34,748 nucleotides of DNA, from positions 1 through 34,748 of the IMG/VR virus record IMGVR_UViG_3300021962_000340; one strand, written 5' to 3'. The stretch is from a virus. The first letter of the stretch is position 1. The number at the start of each line of letters is the position of its first letter. The position numbers were made by a program, and so were the translations under genes. Positions 13,764-21,020 of the stretch are shown piece after piece. The notes beneath the pieces were generated by a model. It was not told the DNA's origin and did not search any database. It worked only from the letters and a program-made list of their open reading frames with translations.

Positions 13764-13894
13764 AGAACTTCGTATTCGTCTTTACCTACACCACACTCAG
13801 GACACAGAAAATCATCAGGCAATTCTTCCCATTTACCTTCTGTTGCCTCATCATGTACATGCCCGCACACTACACAAACGTGATCTGGTTTCAT
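13760..13894 (-). CDS. Rubredoxin (44 residues)
   Basis: A single small iron domain: CVVCGHVHDE near the start and LCPECGVGKDEYE near the end, the two CxxCG knuckles of rubredoxin, with EELPDDFLCPECG between. The four cysteines would hold one Fe and carry single electrons. The ATG overlaps the rubrerythrin stop and the stop overlaps the dCMP deaminase ATG, both by four bases (ATGA). It supplies exactly the domain missing from the rubrerythrin next to it, so it is probably its electron donor. Confidence 0.9.
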   Translation of the reverse strand: MKPDHVCVVCGHVHDEATEGKWEELPDDFLCPECGVGKDEYEVL

Positions 13895-14340
13895 AGTGCC
13901 TCCAATACTTGTTTATATGCATTTGCATGGCGTTCTTCAACTTTTTTCAAAGCTGCAAAACGTTTTTCTGCTGTTTCCATGATTCTTTTGAAATATTCAG
14001 AATGCTCTTTAGATTCATTTTTCTGTTCAAGAAATTCTAATGCAGCTTTATCATTTTTTTCCTGTTTAGCAATTTCTTCAAATTTAGGATACATTTCTGT
14101 ATACTCATAAGTTTCTCCATCAATTGCTTTCTGTAAACATTCTTTAGTCGATGGGTGCCCAATTAGAAGTTCTAGATGCCCCCATGCATGTTTAATTTCT
14201 TGATCCGCAGTATGTTCAAAATGTTTTGCAACATCTTCAAAACCTTCTTCTCTGGCGATTTTTGCAAAGTACCTATACTTAATATGTGCCATGCTTTCAC
14301 CAGCTAAAGCACTTTCTAAGTTTGTTAAAGTTATTGTCAT
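13891..14340 (-). CDS. Rubrerythrin (diiron domain only)
   Basis: 149 residues, a four-helix ferritin-like diiron protein. The N-terminal motif LESALAGESMAHIKYRYFA, an ExxH at residues 48-51 (DQEIKHAWGH) and a second ExxH at 135-138 (VEERHANAY) give the two-iron site. Classic rubrerythrins end with a rubredoxin domain; this one stops before it, and a separate rubredoxin gene follows at once. Rubrerythrins reduce hydrogen peroxide in bacteria, so the pair may protect the infected cell or phage nucleotide enzymes from peroxide. tRNA-Arg lies directly upstream. Confidence 0.92.
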   Translation of the reverse strand: MTITLTNLESALAGESMAHIKYRYFAKIAREEGFEDVAKHFEHTADQEIKHAWGHLELLIGHPSTKECLQKAIDGETYEYTEMYPKFEEIAKQEKNDKAALEFLEQKNESKEHSEYFKRIMETAEKRFAALKKVEERHANAYKQVLEAL

Positions 14341-14364
14341 ATTTTTCCTTTAATAAAAAAATGG

Positions 14365-14436
14365 TCCAACCGCCAGGAATCGAACCTGGAATCTGGGTTT
14401 AGAAGACCCATGTTATATCCATTTAACTACGGTCAG
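14365..14436 (-). tRNA. tRNA-Arg(TCT)
   Basis: Acceptor CTGACCG/CGGTTGG (two G-T pairs), D arm GTTA/TAAC, anticodon loop CTTCTAA on a TGGGT/ACCCA stem, T arm CCAGG/CCTGG, discriminator A, encoded CCA. It stands alone between two protein genes, apart from the main tRNA cluster. Confidence 0.93.
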
Positions 14437-14442
14437 AAAATA

Positions 14443-14724
14443 TTATTTGCTATAATCAATTTTGTGAATAAGTTTATCGACCATCCAATGCGAACACCAT
14501 TCTTGTTTGTTTTCCTTCAGTCTTGACACAAGCTCTTCCAGTTGTTGCTTTGTTACTTCTTTTCCATCGATTATATTTTCACCCAAACATTTTTGAGAAA
14601 GTTCATCAAAATTACGATCATGTTCAGTCATGACGATTTCATCAAAAGCATGTTCAAGTTTTTCTGCTTCGATAACATACTTATTTCGGAATGTTACGAG
14701 AACATCAATTTCATAAAAAGGCAT
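14443..14724 (-). CDS. Small hypothetical protein
   Basis: 93 residues, MPFYEIDVLVTFRNKYVIEA at the start, then helices with EHAFDEIVMTEHD and SRLKENKQEWC. A short strand-rich opening followed by helices resembles small DpnD/PcfM-like proteins, but I could not establish this. It is the last gene of the phosphoesterase unit (two bases from its neighbour), immediately upstream of tRNA-Arg. The function is unknown. Confidence 0.6.
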   Translation of the reverse strand: MPFYEIDVLVTFRNKYVIEAEKLEHAFDEIVMTEHDRNFDELSQKCLGENIIDGKEVTKQQLEELVSRLKENKQEWCSHWMVDKLIHKIDYSK

Positions 14725-14726
14725 AA

Positions 14727-15491
14727 TTAAATCTCCGTAAACAAAAGTTTGAATTCTTTAGCACGTTTTTCGTAACCGATATATCCACGAGGATTGCATA
14801 GAATGCGTGTTTCACCTATAATATAATCAAATGTATCATGAGTGTGCCCATGAGTCCAAAGTTTGATTTGGGGGTGATCTAAAATAAATTCCGATAAATC
14901 GGACGAGTATGCTCCATTAGTTAATCGATCATCATAATAACGAGGTTTAATTGATTGTTTGCATGGCGCATGATGCCCAACTATAACATATTTTTTACTG
15001 CTATCGGAAACTGCATGACGGATATAGTCTATAGTTTTGCAGTGTTGTTCGTAGACAAATTCTGGTGTCAAAATCGACTCTGAGGTGTTATGAACAATCC
15101 TAAAATCATTCATTACACGGCCCACATGCCATAATGTAGTCGGATCATTTTTATTCATATCCGTCCACAAAGTGCCACCAACAAAAGTATATTCACCCAG
15201 TTCAATTGTTTCTTTTTCAAGTAGATGAATATTTTTAAATTCTTCCAATTCTTCACGAAGAATTTTTTCAGTTAATTGAAAATCGCCATTATAATGTTCG
15301 TGGTTTCCCATGATGTAAATTACATTAGGAAAATTTTGTGAACATTCTTTAAAAAATTTTGTAACTTCTTTTTTGAAATTTGTTGCTATACAAATGTCTC
15401 CAGACAAAATCAGAACATCGGCATTTTCTTTATTTTCAAAAAAAATAGTACCAAATTCAAGATGAAGGTCAGATGCAAGAGAAATTTTCAT
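14727..15491 (-). CDS. Calcineurin-like metallophosphoesterase
   Basis: 254 residues. All five metal motifs are visible: ASDLHLE (D-x-H), LSGDIC (GD), GNHEHYNGD (GNHE), VGHHAPC (GHH) and THGHTHD (GHTH). Such enzymes split phosphodiester or phosphomonoester bonds with two metals. The exact substrate is unknown; phage relatives are often in nucleotide or RNA metabolism. The ATG overlaps the stop of the 60-residue gene by four bases. Confidence 0.88.
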   Translation of the reverse strand: MKISLASDLHLEFGTIFFENKENADVLILSGDICIATNFKKEVTKFFKECSQNFPNVIYIMGNHEHYNGDFQLTEKILREELEEFKNIHLLEKETIELGEYTFVGGTLWTDMNKNDPTTLWHVGRVMNDFRIVHNTSESILTPEFVYEQHCKTIDYIRHAVSDSSKKYVIVGHHAPCKQSIKPRYYDDRLTNGAYSSDLSEFILDHPQIKLWTHGHTHDTFDYIIGETRILCNPRGYIGYEKRAKEFKLLFTEI

Positions 15492-15670
15492 TTTGTTTTT
15501 TCCAAAGAATCTTTTCGAACATAAAAAATTTGTTTAGATTTCAAATCTCTCAACACAGGTAAAAAGATAACACCGTCAATTTCTTTAACTGACCAGTGTG
15601 CATATGTGTAATAAACATCAGTCAATGTGACTCTATTACGCATTTTAATGGGTTGATCTTTGATATTCAT
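15488..15670 (-). CDS. Small hypothetical protein
   Basis: 60 residues, strand-rich (RVTLTDVYYTYAHWSV, VIFLPVLRD, IFYVRKDSL). Its start overlaps the stop of the 43-residue membrane peptide (ATGA) and its end overlaps the phosphoesterase start, so it is the middle of a tightly coupled unit. It could be a small partner of the phosphoesterase. Family not recognised. Confidence 0.55.
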   Translation of the reverse strand: MNIKDQPIKMRNRVTLTDVYYTYAHWSVKEIDGVIFLPVLRDLKSKQIFYVRKDSLEKTK

Positions 15671-15798
15671 GGTTTAAATAATAGAAACAGAAAACATATC
15701 GACATTAAACAAAAAGTTACTAGGCGCCCTACAAGGGCACCAAAAAATGCACCAAGCATAAAAATGCTAAAATTTGTGAGGGTGAAATAGTGTTCCAT
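15667..15798 (-). CDS. 43-residue single- or double-span membrane peptide
   Basis: Begins MEHYFTLTNFSIFMLG and continues with GAFFGALVGRLV and CLMSICFLFLLF, so most of the chain is hydrophobic, with one Arg in the middle. A GGAG site lies about ten bases before the ATG, and a sigma70-like promoter is just upstream. The stop overlaps the next start by four bases. A GC-rich hairpin (GGTGCCCT/AGGGCGCC) lies inside the frame and may slow or stop transcription. The function is unknown; holin-like or small membrane effector roles are guesses. Confidence 0.6.
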   Translation of the reverse strand: MEHYFTLTNFSIFMLGAFFGALVGRLVTFCLMSICFLFLLFKP

Positions 15799-15824
15799 AG
15801 TGTAGGACTCCAGTCATTTCTAGA

Positions 15825-15853
15825 ATCCTACACCACTTCTGTCACTCTGTCAA
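15825..15853 (-). promoter_or_regulatory. sigma70-type promoter with flanking inverted repeat
   Basis: On the minus strand: TTGACA, 17 bases, TAGGAT (-10 matches four of six). It overlaps the end of hsp20. An eight-base inverted repeat, GTGTAGGA/TCCTACAC (15800-15807 and 15826-15833), covers the -10 box and lies on both sides of the predicted start near 15818, an operator-like arrangement. Confidence 0.55.
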
Positions 15854-16288
15854 GAGTTTTTCGGTATTATTACCAATTTGAATTTTACGTGGTTTCTTTT
15901 CTTCCGGAATAATATTTTCCAACTCTATAATAAGAGTTCCGTTTTCAATATCGGCACCTTTTACAACAACACTTTCCGCTAAAATAAACTTGTGGCAAAA
16001 ATCTCTTTTAGCAATACCACGGTGAACATATTGTCTGGTTGTAGATTCTTCTACAATTGATCCGGAAACGATAAGTTTTCCATTTTCGTATGTGATTTCA
16101 ATCTCGTCACGTTTAAAACCAGAAACGGCAATCTCAATGGTCCATTTTACGTCAGTTTCTTTTACGAGATTGTAGGGAGGATATGCTTGAGGTTTGAAAT
16201 GTAGTTTATCGAATTCTTCAAATGTGCTAAGAAGTTGATCGAAACCTACTGTTGCAGGCAGTAAAGATTTGCCATAGGATAAAGTCAT
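15842..16288 (-). CDS. Small heat-shock protein Hsp20 (IbpA-like)
   Basis: 148 residues with an alpha-crystallin domain: WTIEIAVSGFKRDEIEITYE, LIVSGSIVEE and RGIAKRDFCHKFILAESVVV, followed by NGTLIIELENIIPEEKKPR (the C-terminal strand and basic tail). Hsp20 proteins hold unfolded proteins as oligomers; T4-like marine phages often carry one, perhaps to help assembly. A strong AAGGAGAA site precedes the ATG. The 115-base leader holds an RNA pseudoknot and hairpin, unusual for such a gene. Confidence 0.93.
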   Translation of the reverse strand: MTLSYGKSLLPATVGFDQLLSTFEEFDKLHFKPQAYPPYNLVKETDVKWTIEIAVSGFKRDEIEITYENGKLIVSGSIVEESTTRQYVHRGIAKRDFCHKFILAESVVVKGADIENGTLIIELENIIPEEKKPRKIQIGNNTEKLLTE

Positions 16289-16321
16289 TTAAGTTCTCCT
16301 TAAAATAAGCGAGTTAATAAA

Positions 16322-16342
16322 ACCAACCCATTAGGCGTTGGT
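16322..16342 (-). terminator. Hairpin with short T tract in the hsp20 leader
   Basis: On the minus strand ACCAAC-CC ... GG-GTTGGT pair with one bulged G and a TAAT loop, followed by TTTATTAA. It resembles a weak intrinsic terminator and directly abuts the pseudoknot. It could end the regA transcript or act as part of a switch. Confidence 0.5.
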
Positions 16343-16381
16343 CCGAGGTTTATTTTACTTGCCTTTGCCTCGGTAGGCAAG
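16343..16381 (-). ncRNA. H-type RNA pseudoknot between regA and hsp20
   Basis: Read on the minus strand: stem 1 CTTGCC/GGCAAG (16381-16376 with 16363-16358) and stem 2 CCGAGG/CCTCGG (16373-16368 with 16348-16343). Both have six perfect pairs, and stem 2's 5' strand lies in the loop of stem 1. Loop 1 is TA, loop 2 CAAA, loop 3 TAAAATAAA, an A-rich loop typical of minor-groove triples. A CC-TTCG-GG hairpin lies just upstream. No known riboswitch class matches as far as I can tell. Confidence 0.65.
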
Positions 16382-16403
16382 CCCCATCCCGAAGGAGGTG
16401 TAA

Positions 16404-16814
16404 TTATTTATCCACGTTTTGCGGTTTTTTACCAATATTATATTTTGGTATTAATTGCCAATCATTCTTCTCTTTATGAGACAGAATTTTAATTTGGGAT
16501 AGTGTTACTGTCGGTTCTTTTGTCAAATCTTTATTAACAATTTTAATTAATTCCCAATCCTCTAATAGATTCGAAACTGTATTTCTCCGTGCAATATCAT
16601 TTTCGGTTAAATCTGTAGGCTTTCCGTCCAGAGAAAACAATTCTTTAAAGTGTACAATATAATACTTACCTCTTTTATGTAAGATGTGGCAAGATTGGTA
16701 TAATACTTTTTCTTTTTTAGATGCCACACCAATACGGGTCAAGGTTTCTCTAACCTTAAGGAAATCGTCTTTTTCGCCTAGCGTTACTTCTACCATATCT
16801 TCTAGTTTGATCAT
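16404..16814 (-). CDS. regA: RegA translational repressor
   Basis: 136 residues. The segments DDFLKVRETLTRIGVA, VLYQSCHILHKRGKYYIVHF and LIPKYNIG follow T4 RegA almost residue by residue. RegA binds start regions of early mRNAs and blocks their translation. It stands after 44 and 62 as in T4, and its ATG overlaps the gp62 stop. A GATAAATA sequence at the end of the gene (16405-16412) could be a late promoter for hsp20. Confidence 0.95.
   Translation of the reverse strand: MIKLEDMVEVTLGEKDDFLKVRETLTRIGVASKKEKVLYQSCHILHKRGKYYIVHFKELFSLDGKPTDLTENDIARRNTVSNLLEDWELIKIVNKDLTKEPTVTLSQIKILSHKEKNDWQLIPKYNIGKKPQNVDK
16405..16412 (-). promoter_or_regulatory. Candidate late promoter for hsp20
   Basis: GATAAATA on the minus strand, one mismatch from TATAAATA. 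A transcript from here would begin near the TTCG hairpin and so carry the pseudoknot as its leader. Confidence 0.35.
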
Positions 16815-17194
16815 TTTTTCGTCACTCCGCCCTTATCTAATTTTTCTTTTATCAAAGCGATTTGTTCATCAGTTAGAATACGCAAGGCCTCTTTCGCTTT
16901 TTCATTTGAATAACCGAAATATTCTTTAACGCATTCCAAATTTTTGATGGCCTCCTGTTTCTGCCAGGGTTGAAACTTGCGTTTCATAGGCCTGATACTA
17001 TTTAGAAAATATTGGTATTGTAAAATACTAGGGATAGAAGGGTTCATATTCATCTGATTGGCATATAAAATGCAATCAATATGATATGACAATGCTCGAT
17101 TTATAACATAGGGATTATAGTCCTTTTCATTATCAAGAACCTCTTTTTTGGTTTGTAGTATGCTGGGAATTATTTCTTTGAACAAATCGGTCAT
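16811..17194 (-). CDS. 62: Clamp loader small subunit gp62
   Basis: 127 residues. Its place between 44 and regA, its ending overlaps, and patterns such as NRALSYHIDCILYANQMN and YQYFLNSIRPMKRKFQPW match gp62 of T4-like phages; it is shorter than T4 gp62 (187), as in marine relatives. It binds gp44 and helps open and load the gp45 clamp. The start overlaps the gp44 stop by one base and its end overlaps regA by four. Confidence 0.88.
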   Translation of the reverse strand: MTDLFKEIIPSILQTKKEVLDNEKDYNPYVINRALSYHIDCILYANQMNMNPSIPSILQYQYFLNSIRPMKRKFQPWQKQEAIKNLECVKEYFGYSNEKAKEALRILTDEQIALIKEKLDKGGVTKK

Positions 17195-18135
17195 TATTTA
17201 AACTCACAATCAACCATAAATTCCGTCAAACAAGCCATGAGATTTATCTCTTGATCTGCAACAAAAGCCGATTGATACTGATATTTTGCAAGAATTAACA
17301 CAGCAGGAGGAATACTTTCCGGTTTAAGAAAATCATACATTGAATCATAAATTTTTCTAATGATGGTTACCGAATCATTATCAAGATTGTTTGTGACCCA
17401 TTTTCTTGCTGAAGTGAAATCTTTTTCTTTAATATTCTTTACAAGATTTGAAATATTAACGTCCAAAACATTCGACAAAATACCTTTATCAATTTTACCT
17501 GAGACGGAGTATCGCTGAAGTTCATTTAAGACTCGACGATTATCAGGAAAATATTTGGTAATAATTGATGCAACAACTTCTTTTTCATATGAAACGCCTT
17601 CTTGTTTCAGAATGCCTTCCACACGTTTCATGAAGTGTGCCGCCATCTTTGCTCTTTGTCCATTTTGAATTTTAAATTCGACCACCGAACACCTAGAATG
17701 TAGGGGTTCAATAATTCTGTTTTTAAAATTACAAGTAAAGATGAACGAGCAATTAATTGCAAATTCTTCTATGGCGCCACGAAGTGCAGGTTGTGTAGAG
17801 TTTGGATTTAAATAATCTGCCTCATCAATAATGATGACCTTGCGGCCACCAGATAGACTCATTGATGATGCATAATTTTTGATTTTGTTTCGGAATGTGT
17901 CAATGCCGCTTTCATCCGAACCGTTGATGATAATAAAATCGCAGCCGACTTCTTCACAAAGGGCTTTTGCGATTGTTGTTTTACCGACGCCAGCGGGTCC
18001 AGCAAGTAGCAAATTTGGGATTTCTTTTCTGTTAACATACTCTTGAAAGGTTGTTTTAATGTTATCGGGCAAAATGCAGTCTTCAACTTTATGTGGGCGA
18101 TACTTTTCCACCCACAACATTTGCGTTTCGTTCAT
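17194..18135 (-). CDS. 44: Clamp loader ATPase gp44
   Basis: 313 residues from MNETQMLWVEKYRPHKVEDC; I chose the ATG at 18135 because GGAGAAG is directly upstream, while the longer reading has none. Walker A GPAGVGKTT (about residues 46-54), Walker B VIIIDEADYL and an SRC-type HSRCSVVEF arginine finger are present, so this is an active AAA+ clamp loader. It loads gp45 onto primed DNA with gp62. Confidence 0.97.
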   Translation of the reverse strand: MNETQMLWVEKYRPHKVEDCILPDNIKTTFQEYVNRKEIPNLLLAGPAGVGKTTIAKALCEEVGCDFIIINGSDESGIDTFRNKIKNYASSMSLSGGRKVIIIDEADYLNPNSTQPALRGAIEEFAINCSFIFTCNFKNRIIEPLHSRCSVVEFKIQNGQRAKMAAHFMKRVEGILKQEGVSYEKEVVASIITKYFPDNRRVLNELQRYSVSGKIDKGILSNVLDVNISNLVKNIKEKDFTSARKWVTNNLDNDSVTIIRKIYDSMYDFLKPESIPPAVLILAKYQYQSAFVADQEINLMACLTEFMVDCEFK

Positions 18136-18167
18136 CAAACTTCTCCATAATATAAAATATAACAATA

Positions 18168-18515
18168 TCAGATTTTACGCCAAGTATCATTTTCTTTGAC
18201 GTAAAGTTTTCCATCTGGTCCAGGTACAATATTAACTGTGACCCTTTTTTCGGTGCCAGGTTTATACATTGGACCTATATTAAACACATACATATTGTCG
18301 GTTCCAAACAACTTTACAGGCGGAAGTTCTTCACCATAAGTTGCACCCAATTGCAATACAGGTTTACCTTCAAGCTGTTTTTCAAGTTCGGCTGTAGGAA
18401 GTTCGTCCTGTTTATAAACGATTCTTTCTTTTACCTCTTTGTAACCAGCAACTCCTGCCACAGCCAAACTTGCTAAACCGAATCCTTTTGCAAAGTTTCT
18501 CCGATCCTTATTCAT
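18168..18515 (-). CDS. Small protein with Tat-like signal, between 44 and dsbA
   Basis: 115 residues, family not recognised. The N-terminus MNKDRRNFAKGFGLASLAVA has the twin-arginine pattern RR-x-F-x-K and a weakly hydrophobic stretch, followed by GVAGYKEVKER. The rest is strand-rich with Gly/Pro turns (VNIVPGPDGKLYVKE near the end). It starts inside the last bases of the dsbA-like gene (ATGA overlap) and stops 32 bases before the chosen gp44 start. An exported protein inside the clamp-loader operon is unexpected. Confidence 0.65.
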   Translation of the reverse strand: MNKDRRNFAKGFGLASLAVAGVAGYKEVKERIVYKQDELPTAELEKQLEGKPVLQLGATYGEELPPVKLFGTDNMYVFNIGPMYKPGTEKRVTVNIVPGPDGKLYVKENDTWRKI

Positions 18516-18787
18516 TTCGCTTCTGTCAGACCAATATAAATGGATTCAAACTCACTATCTTGTGCAAGTTCTTCTTGAAATGAATTTTTATGATGAGCTT
18601 TTGCTAAACGACGAATAACTTTTTTGGGAATATTGTAATTGTCATATACAGCATTGATAACATCTTTAATTGAGTCTTTATGTTGAGAGATAATATCAAG
18701 TTCATTGGAGATTTCTTGAAGAGCAGACTTAATTGATTTGAGGTCTTCTTCTTTAAAAGTGCCATATTGAGTAACGATTTCTGCCAT
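18512..18787 (-). CDS. dsbA: DsbA-like double-stranded DNA-binding protein
   Basis: 91 residues, highly helical and charged: LKSIKSALQEISNELDIIS, then NIPKKVIRRLAKAHHKNSF and a C-terminal acidic helix. Size and helix pattern match T4 DsbA (89 residues), which binds near late promoters. The gene is next to the clamp gene here, whereas T4 places it elsewhere. Its start lies one base after the gp45 stop. Confidence 0.7.
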   Translation of the reverse strand: MAEIVTQYGTFKEEDLKSIKSALQEISNELDIISQHKDSIKDVINAVYDNYNIPKKVIRRLAKAHHKNSFQEELAQDSEFESIYIGLTEAK

Positions 18788-18788
18788 T

Positions 18789-19472
18789 TTAACCCTCGTA
18801 TTTTGAGCCAGTTTCAGTTGTGATCCAGTATTCTACAGGTAATGTATTGTTTTTAAAGTGCCCAATACCTTTAGAAGACAAAGTTACGGAATAAGAACCA
18901 GGCAAAAGCCTTAGATTCTCGGAAGAAAAAATCATACGAAATTTTTTCTCAGAACCTTTTCCGATGTTTGTAGAATTTACATGTGATGCATCATCTTTTG
19001 CATCAAAGGTTTCAACATTCAGATTTTCACCGTCAGATACGAATGCGATATTGGGTGAACCCAATGCTGACGCAACTTTTGAAATCCAATCAAAATCTTC
19101 AGCTTGAATGGTGAAATTGATCTCTGCATTGTCCATATTAACTTTTTTATCGGGTGGCGTCAAAATAGTTTCTTTTGCAGCCTTCCTGTATTTCGTACTG
19201 CTCCTTCCCGAAAGAGTCTTAATAATAATATTCTTATCTTCAACTTCAATTTCCGGTGCAGAATCCCTAGACAAAGTTAGTTGTGCAAGAAAATTATTGA
19301 GATCATGAATACCAAATTCATTTTCAAAATTTTCTGTCAACTGAGCTTTTGCAAGAATGTTTTTCTGTTTCGAAATAGTTTCAATCGTGTTTCCTGGCTT
19401 TACAAAAATACCTTCATTAATAGTTGCAAAATTTTTCAACACACTCATAGTATTATTTGACAGTTTCATCAC
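18789..19472 (-). CDS. 45: Sliding clamp gp45
   Basis: 227 residues, the T4-type trimeric clamp: KLSNNTMSVLKNFATINEGI at the start, MDNAEINFTIQAEDFDWISK in the middle and LPVEYWITTETGSKYEG at the end are typical of gp45. It holds the polymerase on DNA and, with gp55, activates late promoters. Two adjacent ATG codons follow GGAGTG; the second (19469) is equally likely. Upstream is the dNMP kinase gene. Confidence 0.94.
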   Translation of the reverse strand: MMKLSNNTMSVLKNFATINEGIFVKPGNTIETISKQKNILAKAQLTENFENEFGIHDLNNFLAQLTLSRDSAPEIEVEDKNIIIKTLSGRSSTKYRKAAKETILTPPDKKVNMDNAEINFTIQAEDFDWISKVASALGSPNIAFVSDGENLNVETFDAKDDASHVNSTNIGKGSEKKFRMIFSSENLRLLPGSYSVTLSSKGIGHFKNNTLPVEYWITTETGSKYEG

Positions 19473-19493
19473 ATCACTCCAAAGTTAATCAAC

Positions 19494-20135
19494 TTAGACT
19501 TTAACATAACCCATAGAATATTTCAAGAAATTTGATAACTTTTGTTTTAAGTTATCCAAATCTGAATCATTATCAATAACATGATCTACATGATGCCCGA
19601 TCCACCTCCATTCCGATTCATGTATACCAGATTTATTCAACATAAACTGTTCAGCATCATATGAGCCTCGACCTGCTTCGGCTGCAATAGGATACCAAAA
19701 AGGTTTAATACCTCTTCTAATTTCAATTAGAATAGCTCCTTTAGAATGCAGCCAATCTATTTCATTTTTAAATCTAACGTCTGTTACCACAACATCTTTT
19801 TCTTTCAAACTTTTCAATTTCATATCGAGCGCATGAACCCAAAAATCTTCATGAAAGACGTTTCTAACAGATTCGGTACCAAGTAATTGTAGTGCAGACC
19901 TTGGTGTAAAAGGTCTATTGAATTTTTTTGACCAAAATTCATCCGGATTTTCACGAAAGTTTCTAGATTCTTCTGTGTCTCCTTCTAGGAGTTCTCTTTT
20001 CCATCCGAATAAAATTGATGCCACATCTTTTAAATGTGCGGCAAAGCTAACTTTTTCAAAGCCATATTCATCTTTTAAAATGTCTCCGATAGTCCCTTTG
20101 CCAGATCCAATAAAACCCAATACACCAACGATCAT
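19494..20135 (-). CDS. 1: Deoxynucleoside monophosphate kinase (T4 gene 1-like)
   Basis: 213 residues. P-loop GFIGSGKGT at the N-terminus and the gene-1 signature segments VSFAAHLKDVASILFGW, TPRSALQLLGTESVRNVFHEDFW and VVVTDVRFKNEIDWL are visible. It phosphorylates dNMPs for phage DNA synthesis and so works with the dCMP deaminase. Its ATG overlaps the stop of the glycosyltransferase-like gene by one base. Confidence 0.93.
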   Translation of the reverse strand: MIVGVLGFIGSGKGTIGDILKDEYGFEKVSFAAHLKDVASILFGWKRELLEGDTEESRNFRENPDEFWSKKFNRPFTPRSALQLLGTESVRNVFHEDFWVHALDMKLKSLKEKDVVVTDVRFKNEIDWLHSKGAILIEIRRGIKPFWYPIAAEAGRGSYDAEQFMLNKSGIHESEWRWIGHHVDHVIDNDSDLDNLKQKLSNFLKYSMGYVKV

Positions 20136-20953
20136 TACATCTCTCCGACAAAATTTGCGACAGATGGCATATCACCTTGGAAATGATATGTTCCAATGTG
20201 TTGTGTCCTCATCCATGGGCAAAGCCAAATTTTGCCGCCGATTTTTCTCCACAATTGACAGAACATGTAATCTTCGGAAAGATAACGATCCGAACCACCT
20301 CCAGTAGCACTATCTTTACTATCAATAATCGTATCGAAAAATGCATGAATATATCTAGAACCATCAAAGTGTTGTTGCCCAACGTGATCTGGTTTATAAC
20401 GAAGTTGAGGATAAGCTTGTTCCATTTTAGGGAATACTTCTCGATTGATCATCATAAAACCAGTTCCAATTTCCAATACTTCTAAAGGCTCTGAAACTTG
20501 AAATTGAGCGGTACCTTTTACAGGGTTAAACACATAATCACCAGTCAATTTTTCTAACATGTGTGGTTCAATGTCTGGCTTTTTAAGTACAGCTTTTTTG
20601 ACGGACGCCCATTTGAGGGCTTTTTTGGGATAAGGACCGCCGATGACATCTTTTTCAAGCGCAAGCATTGCAATAACATCTTGTGGATTGAAATTGATAT
20701 CAGAGTCGATAAACAAAAGATGTGTGCAATCAGAACGATTCAAAAATTCATCTACTAGATAATTTCTTGCTCGGGTGATCAACGATTCGTTGAAAAGAAA
20801 TGAGAACTTAATATTGATTCCATATTGAATACACATCCCTTGTAAGTCTAGGCATGCTTTCATGTACAAGCCATGATTCATACCTCCATACATTGGAGTG
20901 GCTACAAATAGACTTTTTTTTCGTAATTCATCAGTTTTTATTTGAATTTCCAT
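20135..20953 (-). CDS. GT-A type glycosyltransferase (putative)
   Basis: 272 residues. LFVATPMYGGMNHGLYMKAC and SLITRARNYLVDEFL lead to HLLFIDSDINFNP, whose D-x-D is the nucleotide-sugar metal site of GT-A folds. A later YLSEDYMFCQLWRKIGGKIW is the acceptor-side ED motif. Such enzymes occur in many marine T4-like phages; the sugar and target are unknown. It lies downstream of a strong terminator that separates it from the helix-turn-helix gene. Confidence 0.75.
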   Translation of the reverse strand: MEIQIKTDELRKKSLFVATPMYGGMNHGLYMKACLDLQGMCIQYGINIKFSFLFNESLITRARNYLVDEFLNRSDCTHLLFIDSDINFNPQDVIAMLALEKDVIGGPYPKKALKWASVKKAVLKKPDIEPHMLEKLTGDYVFNPVKGTAQFQVSEPLEVLEIGTGFMMINREVFPKMEQAYPQLRYKPDHVGQQHFDGSRYIHAFFDTIIDSKDSATGGGSDRYLSEDYMFCQLWRKIGGKIWLCPWMRTQHIGTYHFQGDMPSVANFVGEM

Positions 20954-20967
20954 TTGTGCTCCATAAG

Positions 20968-21000
20968 AAAAAAAGGAGAGACCATTACGAATGGCTCTCC
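20968..21000 (-). terminator. Rho-independent terminator after the helix-turn-helix gene
   Basis: On the minus strand GGAGAGCCATT pairs with AATGG-T-CTCTCC (one bulged T) around a CGT loop, then TTTTTTTC. It isolates the one-gene unit 21021-21293. Confidence 0.9.
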
Positions 21001-21020
21001 CTTAACCTCAAGAATCTAAA

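Noticed and set aside
8661-16335. The 12-mer CAACCCATTAGG shared by the intron and the hsp20 leader
   Set aside because: Repeats of this length are expected by chance many times in 35 kb; the surrounding sequence and structure are not shared beyond a few bases.
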